Shown: positions 10,272 through 22,011 of the stretch, piece by piece
How positions within the stretch are numbered: the stretch's first letter is position 1
Layout of the letters: every line of letters starts with the position of its first letter
NCBI GenBank assembly: GCA_964023205.1
Contig: OZ026833.1
Location: 36,806,366 to 36,870,365, forward strand
Length of the DNA stretch: 64,000 nt
Reading direction: 5' to 3'
Origin: Lutraria lutraria
Taxonomy: Eukaryota > Mollusca > Bivalvia > Venerida > Mactridae
The notes under the pieces: model-generated
Databases searched by the model: none
Told to the model about the DNA's origin: nothing
Seen by the model: only the letters and a program-made list of their open reading frames with translations
Made by a program: the position numbers and the translations under genes

Positions 10272-10756
10272 ATTTTAACTTTATTCCTATAAAGTACTTG
10301 TATATATGTATTAAATGTCTATTGATAATATATTTATCATGCAAAAATATCACACAAGACTTAACTGTTGGTTGCCTTAAGCAGTCAACTGGCTAAAAAG
10401 GTCAAAATGAACTTACTTCTAATAATTCGACAGTTTCAAAACTAATAAACATAAACAACTAAAGTAACTTTGTACATTGTACATAAGTTGACATAGCAAC
10501 TGTAAAATCTGACATACATTTTTATTACTTTATCATAAATGAAAAAAAACACACTATAAAACAAGTATATGGTTTGTCAGTGTTGCTGATTACTACAAAC
10601 AATAAATACACAAAAACACTTTACAATGTATATATATAAACTGAACATAATTACATAAAAATTTAATTGTCAATGTAGGTGACCTCTAAATTGTCCCTTT
10701 ATACACATGTAGGTGCAGTCTTTTAAATCATTCTAAGGCAATGAGCATTTCTTGTA
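10272..10756. other. AT-rich segment between env-like stop and polypurine tract
   Basis: No coding sequence seen. In the orientation of the env-like remnant this is its 3' untranslated stretch. Confidence 0.4.
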
Positions 10757-11922
10757 TTAATATATTGGGATAAGAAGACTGTTATGCTTTACATAGAAAT
10801 GAACTGAATAGTTAGTTTTCATTATCTGCCTTAACTGTTTAGATTTCAAATAACTTACTTTGACATTGGGTGACACATACCAAACTTTTTCATTGAGTTT
10901 GTTTTGAATTTTGAATTCATCCCAAGTAAATGTAACTACAGCTTTCCACAGACCTTGAACCTGAATACATGAAATGTCTTGTGGGACAGTAAATTTCCAG
11001 TAGTTGGGACACAATGTCAGGTTGTATACTGGGAATTGAACACAAGATACACCATTGGTAATTTCAATAACAATTTGAGTAGTGCCTTTTCTGATTGTAC
11101 AATTTCTGATTAGCAAAATAGTTACCAAAATGAAGGTCATAACACCAAAACATAAAATATAATGATCTAGAGTAATATCTAGAGCTTCCCAAAAATAATT
11201 TGATGGTGTTTGAGTTGTACTTTGTTTCTGATACACCAGTGATGGTACTGTAGCTGAATGTACAGACTTAACTGAATTTTGTAAAACTGAAAGAATAATT
11301 AGAACTTTCCTTAACTTAATAGAAACTAGAATAAATGCAACTAGACAAAAAGCTGCAATAGCAGTGGTACAATACAGAAGTATGTCATCAGTGGATGGCC
11401 AATCATCTTGAAGTATGATATCACCTGACAATAGCGGGTCAGTTAAAGATTGAAATACAGTGGCATCCTTTTTCGCAGAATCTGCCATTCTTTTCAGACT
11501 TTAATGTGCTTTCCTATCATCTGCAATAATGTTTTGCATTGAGTGATTATATATTTGAAATTGTGGCACATCTACAGACAATGGATTTTCAAACAATGAA
11601 TTACTTTTAATATTTTTTAAGTAAGTATCATTGAAAAATTGTTGGAGTAATGCTAAATTGACTGGATGCAACATACTGGTTGTATTTTTATGGCAAGAAG
11701 TTAATCTAGGTGGCAAGTATAGAGTAGGTGTATATACAGCACATTCACAAGGAATGTTTATGATGCAATATTTACATCCCTTTTCTATTCTTTTACCCAT
11801 TTTACAATTAAGTTCCATTGTGTCTATATTGTATATTAAAACGGACGTGTGGGATAACTGAATTATCCCTGAAGATAAGTATGATAATTCATTAACTAAA
11901 AATCTGAAATTACTTTTCCCTT
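10757..11922 (-). pseudogene. Env-like glycoprotein fragment of an LTR retroelement, interrupted
   Basis: One minus-strand frame runs from about 11922 to the stop at 10757-10759, broken by an in-frame TAA at 11501-11503. The upstream part has a Cys-rich motif (CxxC then CxC) and Asn-x-Thr/Ser sites, as in an ectodomain. The downstream part has two strongly hydrophobic segments, at about residues 36-57 and 110-128 counted from the Met at 11488, which are predicted membrane spans. A Cys-containing, beta-rich-looking tail follows. I recognise the overall pattern from memory as an env-like protein common in bivalve LTR elements. The N-terminal part is missing because the frame starts at the edge of the 360-bp repeat. 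No gag, protease, reverse transcriptase or integrase lies in the unit. A host membrane protein is an alternative. Confidence 0.5.
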
Positions 11923-12282
11923 ACAAATCCCTAAAATGGGTTTGAACCAATGAAGAACCGCGTTACAGAATCTCTTATCGTTAAAATTATCTTATGAGCT
12001 TCCGGTCACTTTTTTAAACAATAAAATCATTGAGCTATTATTATAAACATTAGATTAGTTATAAAAAGACATAATTACTGCACTAGCTGTCAGCAGCTAG
12101 GGAAATTGAATACAAGGCTGTCTTAATTAAACAATTAAAATCACTTATAATAAGTTTATACCCTATGGCTATAAAATGTGTTTGATGAATTGACTTTAAC
12201 AAGAGTCACAAAATTACATGTAGAGAAGGCAAAAAATACATTTATTAAAATTAAATTTGTACCAAAATTTACTGCATAAAAG
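11923..12282 (-). repeat. 360-bp direct repeat, copy 2 (candidate 5' LTR)
   Basis: Identical to 9899-10258. In the minus-strand sense it lies directly upstream of the env-like frame with no room for a primer-binding site, gag or pol. The junction reads ...GGGATTTGT then AAGGGAAAAG, followed by AATTTCAG, which is acceptor-like. Confidence 0.55.
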
Positions 12283-13826
12283 GAGTATAATCCACTTTTT
12301 ACCATCTTGAACAGAAACAGGAAAAGTTATGGTAAAACTCCATTCAGTGAAGGATGATCATGACGTGTATGTTTTGTGATCAAGTTGAAACACTTGTCAC
12401 TAGAAGGCTAAGAGATGCAGTAATCATCAGTATAGTTGCTAGTTTACCATTACAGTTTGTCCAAGTCAGTAGCACAGACAGCTGAATAGAATGACAATAT
12501 ACTTAATTAGGTAGAAGCATATTGAAAAAAAAGAAGATTTTTTTGTAAATAATATACAAACTTGCAAAAGAAATGCAGATACTTTCTTTTAAATTTCTTG
12601 AGTAAATTCAATGCATTTTGAAGTTTAAAAAAAATTGTATCAATGTATTTTTAGATATCTGCACTCTTTGCAAGTAAATATACTCAAACTTTATTAGAAA
12701 GAAGATTCAACAAATTGTGTTTTTTTATCATGACAACCAACAGTTTAAATCTAGGCAGATATTTAACAATGGCACATTATTTGTTATTATCAGTATCTAT
12801 AATCTATTTAACAACACATTCAAGTAAAATACAGGAAAAATTAGTTAATAATGTAGGAGCATATGGAAAACAAAAGCATTGATGTAAGCATATAAGGGTG
12901 CCTTAATCTCAAACTTTGTTCAATCAGCAATTGTATAATTACAACATATAAAATGATGAGTGTATTACAAAAACAGTAATTAGAAATAACAGAGTGTAAT
13001 ACTATAATGTTGGTAAGAAGAATAAGAACAGTAAAATGACTACAAGTTGATCTAAAGAAAATGTATATGTACATCACTGTACATACACATCAAGGTAAAA
13101 TGAAATTATTTCAATTAATCATCGTATTGATCATTTATCATTGAGTCAAAAATCAACAGATATCAGCTATCTGTGAAATAATAAAAGACCTGAAATTCAT
13201 TATTTACGTCAATTAAAGTTTTTTGGAATGTCAGCAGTAATCATTTACTAAGGGATTGCAAAAATTTAACTGTAAGTTTTGAAGATCACATACCTGACTC
13301 AATACAATATCCATTCATTTAGAACATTAAGCTTGTGAATTTTCAAAATTCAGTCATGAAAAGAAATGATCGAGATCATTAGCGTAAAAAGCGTCGTCTT
13401 CATGCGACTAAAGAAACAAAATTATTGGTCAACTGGAATTATTTGACATTTTATATACCTTAGCAACTCTTTAAGTTTGACCTTTTTGGGGGACCAGCCT
13501 GTTATATGGTTTCAAATCTTGGAAATAAACAACAAATATGGATTTTGAAAAAAAATCTCAACAGCTAAAAATGTGAACCCCAGTGTGCTCACAATATAAA
13601 AGTTTACACTGCAAGCTACTGGACTAAGACAGAAAAAAGTATTTTCCTGGAGGTTGTGTCTCAGTCTGTTTAGAATGACATGTGAATCTGATCTGAAGCT
13701 GTTAAGTGTAAATTTGATGTTTGAGTCAAGCCCATGACTCTAAATAGAAAAGCATGGACAAGGTATATTTCAACCAATCTCACTTAGACCTTCATTTCAC
13801 CTATTCAGTCACTGCAAAGGTACATA
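12283..13826. other. AT-rich intergenic, no gene seen
   Basis: Only chance ORFs (the longest 78 codons, low complexity and hydrophobic). No RNA gene or repeat supported. Confidence 0.5.
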
Positions 13827-13994
13827 CAGTCAAGTCTGTGTACATTTCAGGTTAGCCTTGGGAAAACACGATGTGGCCTTTTTTGACAGGTAACCTGTAT
13901 TCAGGGGTCATTCTGTTCTGAATAATCAATGACTGTTTTCATAAGAATGGCCTACATTTATTTCTTAAGTGGCCAATATCACAGAACTGACTAG
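13827..13994. mobile_element. Pogo-like MITE, copy 1 (same family as 22547-22723)
   Basis: The segment opens TA-CAGTCAAGTCTGTG and closes near CACAGAACTGACTAG-TA. The interior shares TTCTGTTCTGAATAATC, a preceding GACAGG...CCTGTATTCAG and later AATGGCCT with the element at 22.5 kb, so the two are members of one family. It is about 168 bp and non-coding. The 3' terminus is slightly degenerate. Confidence 0.6.
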
Positions 13995-14325
13995 TATTAT
14001 CAAATACTCCAATAATTGACATGCACTGAACATTTTAACAAGCAAAATTTATATACCAGTGTTTAATGTGCATCTTATGGAAATGATGAAAACTACTCAA
14101 ATAAAGTAAAAAATGTTATGTATAACATCACTAATAACACTTTATAACTTGTATAACAGTACATGTACCTAATTAACCAAAGATGAACAAATTACTAGGA
14201 TTTTTTTTGCCAAATCACATCATAACCAGCAAAATCTGTAAACCATAATAGTAATGTGTGTCATATAAAAATGTATCAAATATTTTTGAAAAAACAAGCT
14301 TACAGTCAGTATTGCATGCAATACA
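13995..14325. other. Intergenic, no gene seen
   Basis: AT-rich. A 12-bp palindrome ATTGCATGCAAT (14311-14322) lies just before the next element. Confidence 0.4.
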
Positions 14326-14813
14326 AGTCCCCTGCCAGCACATATCATTGGAATGTTAGCTGATGTTTATACAGCACCATCTGTCTAGATTTTTTAATGA
14401 TGATAATTTGTCTAAATGAGCGAGCCAGCTTAAATTATCATCCGGAAACCAAATTTCAGTGACCTAGATATTTGACATATTGACCCAAATGTAATCCTAC
14501 TCTAGGTTATCCCCTAAGCTATCCATACACCAAATTTTCATTGAAATTCATCACCCCTAACTGAAGTTATCATCCGGAAACCAAATTTCTTTTTTTAGTA
14601 ACAGTGACCTAGATTGTTGACCTATTGATAATAAATGCATTCCCACTATAGGTAATGCCCTAAGCTATCCATATACCAACTTTCATTGAAATCCATCAAT
14701 TCTAACTGAAGTAATCATCCGGAAACCACTTCGGACAGACAGACAGATGGACGGACAGATGGACAGACTGACGACAACAAACACTATAGTCCCCTCCGGT
14801 ACGACAGGGGACT
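14326..14813. mobile_element. Bivalve-type dispersed repeat with AGTCCCCTG ends and internal duplication
   Basis: AGTCCCCTG at 14326-14334 recurs as its reverse complement at 14805-14813. Internally, TTATCATCCGGAAACC or a close variant starts at 14435, 14567 and about 14711. Each copy is preceded or followed by similar CTATCCATA.ACCAA...TTCATTGAAAT..ATCA text, so the body is an imperfect tandem repeat of about 132-145 bp. The right part is a GGACAGACAGA-type short-repeat tract (about 14727-14775). This plan is one I recall as very abundant in bivalves, and it is the main reason for my taxonomic guess. It is non-coding. Confidence 0.65.
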
Positions 14814-15169
14814 AATAAATCTGATAAAATATGCTCAGTATCTAGCACTAGCACTCTATTGTTCATTTGAGTTTTAGAAGCAATCTAGAATGTTCAAAAG
14901 ATACCAGTAACAATATAAGATGGCCAACAAGCACAAGATTGGGAAAAAAAGAAATTTGCTTCTATTTTACCTTGAAAATAAGGACATTGAAGGTCAATGC
15001 CAGATATAATTTACATTAAGGTAACAATGTAGAGGACAAAATATGCACATCAATGAATAAAGGACTTAATTATGCAGAACACCAAGTAAAGTACATAATG
15101 CTTCTTAAGTCACCTTTTGCACTATCCATAATCATATGAGAATTAAACTTTAAAAAATGAAAGTTAATA
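14814..15169. other. Intergenic, no gene seen
   Basis: AT-rich sequence between two mobile elements with no supported feature. The last two bases form the TA target duplication of the following element. Confidence 0.4.
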
Positions 15170-16118
15170 CAGTAAATCTTGCTCATGCGACCACGCGTAC
15201 TAAGCGACCTTTTTCTTAAGCGACCACTTCAAAATCCCCCCGAGCGTTTTTGCACTATGTTTTTAATTAATGTATTAAGCGACCTTTGCTCAACGCGACC
15301 AGAGACCGCCAATATGTCGACAAAATCCGCCAGATCTTTTCATTAAGCGACCATTTGACACGTCAAACAGTTATTTCCCATAGATTGTGAATTGTAAACA
15401 CGGACATAATTAACACCTGACGAACGTGTGAAAAACATGACCGTAATCACTCGTGTATGCATAGAGCACTAGAGTGTAGGACTTAGGTAAAATACATGTT
15501 GTATCATTGGAAATCCTTGGGAAAATTATTGTTATGAATGTAAAAAAGTTTTTAACAAAATAAATGACGAAAGACATTGAAGAAAACAGCGCCATTTTTT
15601 GTTTACAGTAACTTTGCGTTACGTAAGTTTTACGAAAGCATGATAATGACTTTTCTATCAAAACACCAACTAATTTCTCAACCCAAGTATTCATACTTCT
15701 CAACATCATGATGGTATCGTAATTAACGGCACGATCAGCAACATTTCTTGTTGATTTTCAAACTCGCTTCCACTACAGACGTCTTCGACAAAGAAATCCA
15801 TGAAAAGTACGGAATCGTACGGGTTTTTAGACCATCGCTATGATAAACGATTTATTTCCCTTGTTTCACGTTTGACAAATTTCTTCTCCGGTAAAAAATA
15901 GATTTAATTTGTCGGTATTGTTTTGTCACGGATAAAATGGACCGATCTTTGCACCATGTATAAGACAGACACGATTTTCGATTTGAAATGAAACAAGGCT
16001 GGGACTTTAGGTATAGTTCAACTATCGGAAACTTCAGGTTTTTGTATTAAGAGACCGTTGTGTTAAGAGACCACTTTTGGTGTTTCCCTTGGGCGGTCGC
16101 TTAATACAAGATTGACTG
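15170..16118. mobile_element. Pogo/Tigger-like non-autonomous element (949 bp)
   Basis: The ends are CAGTAAATCTTG (15170) and the reverse complement of CAGTCAATCTTG (ending 16118). TA duplications flank it at 15168-15169 and 16119-16120. AAGCGACC-type motifs recur next to both ends (about 15202, 15220, 15278, 15345, and inverted at about 16098), suggesting subterminal transposase-binding sites. No transposase is detectable, and the interior 99-codon minus-strand ORF looks like chance. TA target site and CAGT termini indicate the pogo/Tigger branch of Tc1/mariner. Confidence 0.75.
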
Positions 16119-16783
16119 TAGTTTAAATTACTAGAATACTCATAGATAATCAAATAGCTGTCAATTACTTTTAAAAGTTTGAACAGCCTAGTAATAATAT
16201 CATCAAACATTAAAATTTTGAACTTTTCTAAATATATACCTTAATAACCTTCTAAAGGTTACAGTGATACTAAGTTACACATACCTTCGATCAGTATATA
16301 AACATATTAAAGTACAAATGTACTAAATAAAAGTATTAAATAGAACAGAGTGTTAATGTATTTGTCCAAAGATTTATAGTAACACTATCTCAAATGTTCT
16401 GAGGAATTCATTTTGTCATTGAAAATTTGGGAAAGTCTATACAAATCAGTTCTCTAATGACTGATACATCAGTACCACTTCTTGTTGTCTGTAGTGTAAA
16501 TGGGCCAGGAAACACAGCTACTTCTAAATTCATATAATCAGATGTGACAATTTCACCTTAAACTCGCAGTACATTTGCCATCATATGGCATCTGACTTTC
16601 TGAATGTGGCATCTGAAGTTCAATGGTTTCCTAGGTATCTAGGAAGAGTTCAATAAGCTATCCAATCTACTACAACAGCGTCATCTTGCACATGAAATGC
16701 TCACATGTGCAACACTCACCTGCAAATAAAGAGAACAAATATTGTAGGTCTAACAAACATAAAATATTAATACAAACAGTGTA
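16119..16783. other. Intergenic, no gene seen
   Basis: AT-rich sequence between two pogo-like elements, with no supported gene or RNA. Confidence 0.4.
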
Positions 16784-17466
16784 CAGTGTAACTTCTGAAA
16801 TCCAGACACCCATGGGACTGATCAAAATGTCTGTATTTTGGAAGTTTCCAGAATTCAGAAGTCAGAAATTATCACAACAAGTACAGATGTTAAACACCAC
16901 AGGTTCTTTATGGTGAAAATAGGGACATCATCATTTAATTTATGCATTATACAATATAGTGTTATAGTCACTGAGACATGATGCAAAAATAAAAGATAAA
17001 CATTTATAAGATTTATTAATTATTCAAAATCTAATATTTTCTGGGAAGTTAGATAACAAAAATACAATTTTACTTACAACTAAAAATACAAGAATGACCA
17101 GTCAAAATTTTTAATGAGTGTAAATATTTGGGAATGTATTTCAGTAAAAGTGGTTCATTGTAGATTGACATATTGTGACTCTAACACATGTCAAAATCAA
17201 CTAACACTACTGATTGGTAAACAACTGAAAGAGGGGACAAAGACATTTTGCCTCAGGGTTTATAATCGCAGAATTAATTCAGGATGACACTTTCTGCACT
17301 GTCCGGATTTTGGAAGTAAAAATGCACCAAAATGTATGAAATTATTGTCCGAAATTCAGAAGTGTTGGAATTCAGAAGTCTAATTTACATTGAATATAGA
17401 GGGGATATTTCGGGACCAATAAAACCGTCTGAATTTCAGAGGGTCCGGATTTCAAAAATTACACTG
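16784..17466. mobile_element. Pogo-like non-autonomous element (683 bp)
   Basis: Termini are CAGTGTAACTTCTGAAATCC (16784) and, inverted, CAGTGTAATTTTTGAAATCC (ending 17466). Seventeen of the first 20 bases match. TA flanks both sides (16782-16783 and 17467-17468). Motifs such as TCCGGATTT, AATTCAGAAGT and CCAGAATTCAG recur inside in both orientations. No transposase is visible. An overlapping 76-codon ORF (16686-16916) crosses the element border and is not a gene. Confidence 0.8.
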
Positions 17467-18858
17467 TACTATACTGATTAAGAAGAAAATGAGCTACCTT
17501 TTCCAGTTATACAGAGGGGGATTATGTCCTACAATCACATAATGTACATGGGGCATAGCTTAGGCCTTCTGATGCCAAGTTTTGTAGCATCTTGTAATTT
17601 GAAACTCAAAGGGTATTCCAAGCATTTTAAAAAGAAATGATTGCATTATAACAAGACTGTTCAAAGTTTTTTAACTAACCTGTATGTTATGGCTTTGAAT
17701 TATTCTATTAAGTGAGAATACCAAGAATATTTTTTAATAATTATCATATATGAAGTAAGGTAAATTAGCCATGGTATGAGAAATCTCTAATACAGTCTTC
17801 GAATATCTGAAGACACGGATCACCAGAACGATGGTTCAGTGAAATTGTGAGCTAATTGATTGTCTAAAATGCAGAACTGACTTCTAATGTTTCACTAGTA
17901 TATGGTTAAGAATTTATGTTAATCATAATAAAACCATCATATGAAACATATAATGTGTAAGAAATAGACTTTCATAAATATTCTAGAAACAACATTTGAT
18001 CATGCAAAAACAGATTAAGAATCGGTCTGGTAAAAGTTCATTTGGTCTGGTAAAATGTATGCCTTCAGAAGACTGAATGTCAGGTCATTGAAAAAATTAT
18101 TTGTGAAGACTGAATTGTCTTTGTGACCAGTATAAGACTTGTTGAGCCTTAGCCTAAATTTACCCCTTAGCTGATAGAAATTTAAAGTCAACAAAATTTC
18201 CTACTAATGTAATAATAAATTTGACCCTTTGAGTCAAAAACTTTATTTTGCAAATTTCAAGTCAAAGTGCCATTTTAAGGGTCAAAAAGAGCCCTGATCC
18301 TGTTGATTCTCTCAAGTACATTTATGTTGCAGATCAAATAAATTTACACTTCAGTAAATTTCAACTAGTTACATACATATACTTTCGATTCAACTGTTGA
18401 GGAAAATGTCCTCTTTGTTTAATGATGAAGTCTATGACAATTACATGTTCATCTGGCCTTAGTGGCGACTGTGACAAATCACATTATAATGTAACTTTGC
18501 TTCAACCTGACATGAGCCTGTGCAGTGCTTTCTTTAAGAGTGACTGTAGACATTGTCACACATCCTCATCTCTGATGTTCCACTTTTTATGTTCATATTC
18601 CTACAATAAAAAGTAACAACCCTGTAGTGAGTGATAAACATTTATCTTAATAGTTGCTAATGATTTATTCAGCCTTAACTAGGTAACAAGTTGTACTGTA
18701 CAAGTGTCTAGACACAAGGTTGTTTGAAACACTTAGTTCCAAAATGTAAAAAGTAAGTTTTAAATAAATAAACAATAAGGGCCTCAGGACCAAGACTTGT
18801 CCATGCAGAATATTCATTAAAGAAATGTGCATCACATAATACTTTAAATAAATTTTAA
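17467..18858. other. AT-rich intergenic, no gene seen
   Basis: Chance ORFs only. A short direct repeat GGTCTGGTAAAA occurs twice (about 18024 and 18044). Confidence 0.45.
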
Positions 18859-19218
18859 ACAGGTGGAAGACTATCCACATTTTTCTTAAACTGTAATTAT
18901 ATATCTGAATTCTGGAAAACAACGTCTGAAGCCTTTAAAATGTGTGGATTTTCTAGATCCTTTAGAAACCTAGAAAATATCGTTATAGGTTATAAAATAG
19001 AATTCACCGAGTACCAGGAAGTTAATGTCTTACTTAGTATTATATCTTACTGTATATACAAAACCTATTTCATAAGTGATCGAAGAAGGAAAAATATTAA
19101 CATGATCAAAATATTGTACTATGACGTGCTTGTGATACTTAAATACCTAGAAACTGCTGGTAAATCTTCTTCACTGATTTCAAATTTCTTGAAACATTTA
19201 GAGAACTTCCGTTTATGA
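18859..19218 (+). pseudogene. LINE ORF2 C-terminal fragment (5'-truncated copy)
   Basis: A plus-strand frame open from 18859 to the stop at 19216-19218 contains TFFLNCNYISEFW. This resembles the HLFxxCPxxxxFW motif in the C-terminal region of many animal LINE ORF2 proteins. A long Ile/Leu/Tyr-rich helical stretch and a Lys/Arg-rich segment follow. After the stop there is an AT-rich tail with AATAAA near 19309-19315 and an A-rich stretch around 19343-19354. The first ATG (18940) is internal, because the homologous-looking sequence begins before it. It is a different family from the LINE at 1.5-4.4 kb, since it lacks the CxxC motif. Confidence 0.55.
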
Positions 19219-19725
19219 TACATTCAAAAATTTTATATAGATAAACACTATTTTGTTAAATATTTGTCATGCTATTTTATATTTTATGTAACTTGTAAAT
19301 ATTTATGCAAATAAACGGGTTGTCATTTAGACAATTCCAAAGAGAAAAAAATAAATTTTATGATGCTCATTAAATCTCATCTTTCTCAACAATTGCAAAT
19401 TAAGAAAGAAACAATACAATACCAATAAACTGATCATGCTATCAGATTCAGAAGCTACCTGAAGCAGATTGTGTACAGCGACACAGCAGTTTTTGAATTA
19501 GTTTTTTTTGTGACAGGTTGCCCGACTATATACTTTATGAAGGAAACTCTCTAAAACTAGGTTGTCAAAGAAGGAAAAAATCTTTTCAGGGAGTGGACAA
19601 CCCACTGATTCATAGACAGGACACAGATAGGTCAGCCATCTAGCCATCTGAGTCCTGATATCATCATCAGTCAATTCTTTTGTAGCAGTGTGGTATTATT
19701 GTATTATAAATTGCCTGGGATATTA
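19219..19725. other. LINE 3' tail and flanking AT-rich DNA
   Basis: The first 100-140 bp are the probable 3' UTR and A-rich tail of the preceding LINE fragment. The remainder shows no gene. Confidence 0.4.
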
Positions 19726-19797
19726 GCCCAATTAGCTCAGTTGGTAGAGCATATGACTTACAAGCAGGAGGTCACGGGTTCGAGCCCAGCATCAGTT
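19726..19797 (+). tRNA. tRNA-Val(TAC)-like sequence, probably a SINE head
   Basis: The A box (TAGCTCAGTTGGTAGAGC) and B box (GGTTCGAGCCC) are both near consensus, with normal D-arm and T-loop and a total length of 72 nt. A CTTACAA loop gives anticodon TAC. The stems are poor: the anticodon stem has 2 mismatches in 5, the T-stem has 2 in 5, and the acceptor arm hardly pairs (GCCCAAT with ATCAGTT). This favours a tRNA-derived SINE promoter or tRNA pseudogene over a functional tRNA. RNA polymerase III promoter boxes are intact. Confidence 0.5.
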
Positions 19798-22011
19798 ACA
19801 TCATTTTCCTCATCCTATTACACTTTAGTGTAAATCATATTGTTGTCAAGTGCTGATTAATGTGTTACGATTAACCTTTTTTCAACAGTTCAGGTTATTT
19901 TATTTTGGTAAACTACAACACAATTAATGTATTTGTATACAACTTATGACAAGTCTCATCCCTGTGAGCAATTACACAAAAATCTATCAGACATTGGACA
20001 GAGTCAGTCAAGCTCAACAATTGTCGGACCGAAAGAAATCTGTCAGAGTGAGTATAAAACATGTGCTTACCAAGTAAATGAGTTACTGGACAGCCAGTCT
20101 GACAAGACGATTCTGTATCAGGCCAACACACAATATATCGGACAAGTCCACCGGTCCGGCACCTTTCACTTAGCCTGAAGACTTGAGCAATTCGACAGTT
20201 GCTGAAAATAGAATGTTCCAAATATACTGATCAACCTTGATAAACACCGATAGATACCATCAGTTGAAGGGGTCCAGCAATACCAACTGGCCTGACAAAT
20301 GCATGTCAAATTGGACCACTTCAATACAGCCTAATACTGAAACGGCCCAATTCAAATTATTGTGACACTGGCCTGGCAAGACACTACATGTACATAATCA
20401 GTAGTTTCAATACTTGGCCATATCTTCATTTTTTATTAGAGCTTGGCAGAGATTATATTGGACAGAACAGAACATGATTTTATTTAATAATTTTTACATA
20501 ACATAGTATCTCGTTACAAACAGAATCAATAATGCAATAAAATTTTGGTCATGTAACATGACAACATGTAAACTCAAAGAGAAGAAGACAGACCAGTAAT
20601 GAAAAATAGTGGTTTATAGAATAAGAGGTTGAGCTACGCTTACAATTAATATAGCATAAATCAATAAGCATGATTTAGATTCGTAAAATGCATGGTACTT
20701 ATGAAAAGCATAATATACATTATAATCTAGGTAACAATTTCAACAAAATAATGTTTTTATCATTATATCTACAACAACTGTTTACGTAAAGAAAATGCAC
20801 GATATGTGAATTTCAATTTTGCTAGATTAATTGCATTGAAAAGGTTAGTCAAAGGTCTTTGACGATGATACGTATGCATTAAATTGCAGTGCATAGTCAA
20901 AGCCACTTGTTCTTTAAACTGTTAAAAGCTAACAGAAACGACTCAATCTGAGTCGTTTTGTTTTCCTATTTAACGTACAAGTTTCCATAAAACAGCAAGA
21001 TGTAACAAAATATCACATGATACCATAATATATTCATTCAATAAAAATCGACAGGAACATATTTATTTCACACCGCATGTACACTCAAATTTATCAAGGC
21101 CGAAATGTCACCGGGGCGGAAATGTATCGAGACCGAAACGTCCGTCATCCGAAGTTATGTAGGTCAACCTTGTGATCAAACGAGATATGTTAAGTGTAAA
21201 TTTTCTTATAACACAGTCTCTCCCAGATTCGTACCAAAATTTGTCTCATTCATTACATATATAAACAAAGGTAAACAAGATCGCTCATCAGAAAAAAGAC
21301 CTTCAGAGAAGAACATTTTTTACAATTTTTTCCTATATGAACTTAGAATGGGGACTACCCAAGGATCATTCCAGCAAAGTTTGGCAACTGGCATAGTAAT
21401 GTAGGAGGAGATGTTGTTAAAAGTAAATATGGCCCCCACTTCATGAAGCATGACAAACACAAAGTGATCACAAAAGCTTACCATGAACACATTGTGTTAG
21501 AGACATTATAGACATTATAGACATAAAGTTAGAAGGTGGATGTACCATTCCTCAGGCCTAGTAAAAAAAATTTAGAGTTGAGAGGAAAATTTTCTGTAGG
21601 TTGGGTTACCAGAAACAATTTTTTTTACACCTTATCAGTGATCACTATAATGTGTTTAATTACAAATCAATTTAAGAAGCTTTGGGTCAGATATTAACAA
21701 GGTTGATTCTTTTACTAACCTTGCCTTTTATAAAAACCAAATCTAGTTATCAGCAACAAAGTATAAAATATGGGAAGAGATAATTCATATAGTAGGTAAA
21801 AACAAAACTAGATAATATATGTACATGTACTATACTTCAACTCATCTATTTATGAATACAGAGATCAATCATTTGAATACTTGTATTATGCACAAATGAT
21901 ATCTACTTATCTATGTATTTTATCTACTTTTACACCTATACTAGAAGCCTTCAACTACACAAAACAGTAAAATAATTAAATCCTTCAGGAGAAAAGCAGG
22001 CACAGACATAT
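19798..22011. other. Intergenic with a perfect hairpin and a dispersed-repeat fragment
   Basis: No supported gene. The ORF at 19927-20178 and its minus-strand shadow show no motif. A perfect 10-bp stem (AAACGACTCA 20936-20945, loop ATC, TGAGTCGTTT 20949-20958) is followed by a T-rich run. Around 21360-21430, GGATCATTCCAGCAAAGTTTGG and TAGGAGGAGA resemble a fragment of another common bivalve repeat (from memory). AGACATTAT is repeated about 2.7 times at 21500-21526. Confidence 0.4.

Noticed and set aside
15410..15709. 99-codon minus-strand ORF as the transposase of the element at 15170-16118
   Set aside because: It has no helix-turn-helix or DDE motif and is far too short.
19726..19797. Functional tRNA gene
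   Set aside because: The acceptor, anticodon and T stems each contain mismatches, so it was kept only as a tRNA-like or SINE sequence.
19913..20221. Overlapping 83- and 102-codon ORFs on opposite strands
   Set aside because: Neither shows a motif, and mutual overlap on both strands is typical of chance in a locally stop-poor stretch.
20936..20970. Bacterial-type rho-independent terminator (perfect 10-bp hairpin then T-rich run)
   Set aside because: The window is eukaryotic and no gene ends here. It also does not match the histone mRNA stem-loop.
21105..21404. 99-codon plus-strand ORF
   Set aside because: Its end runs into sequence resembling a common dispersed repeat, and there is no recognisable domain.
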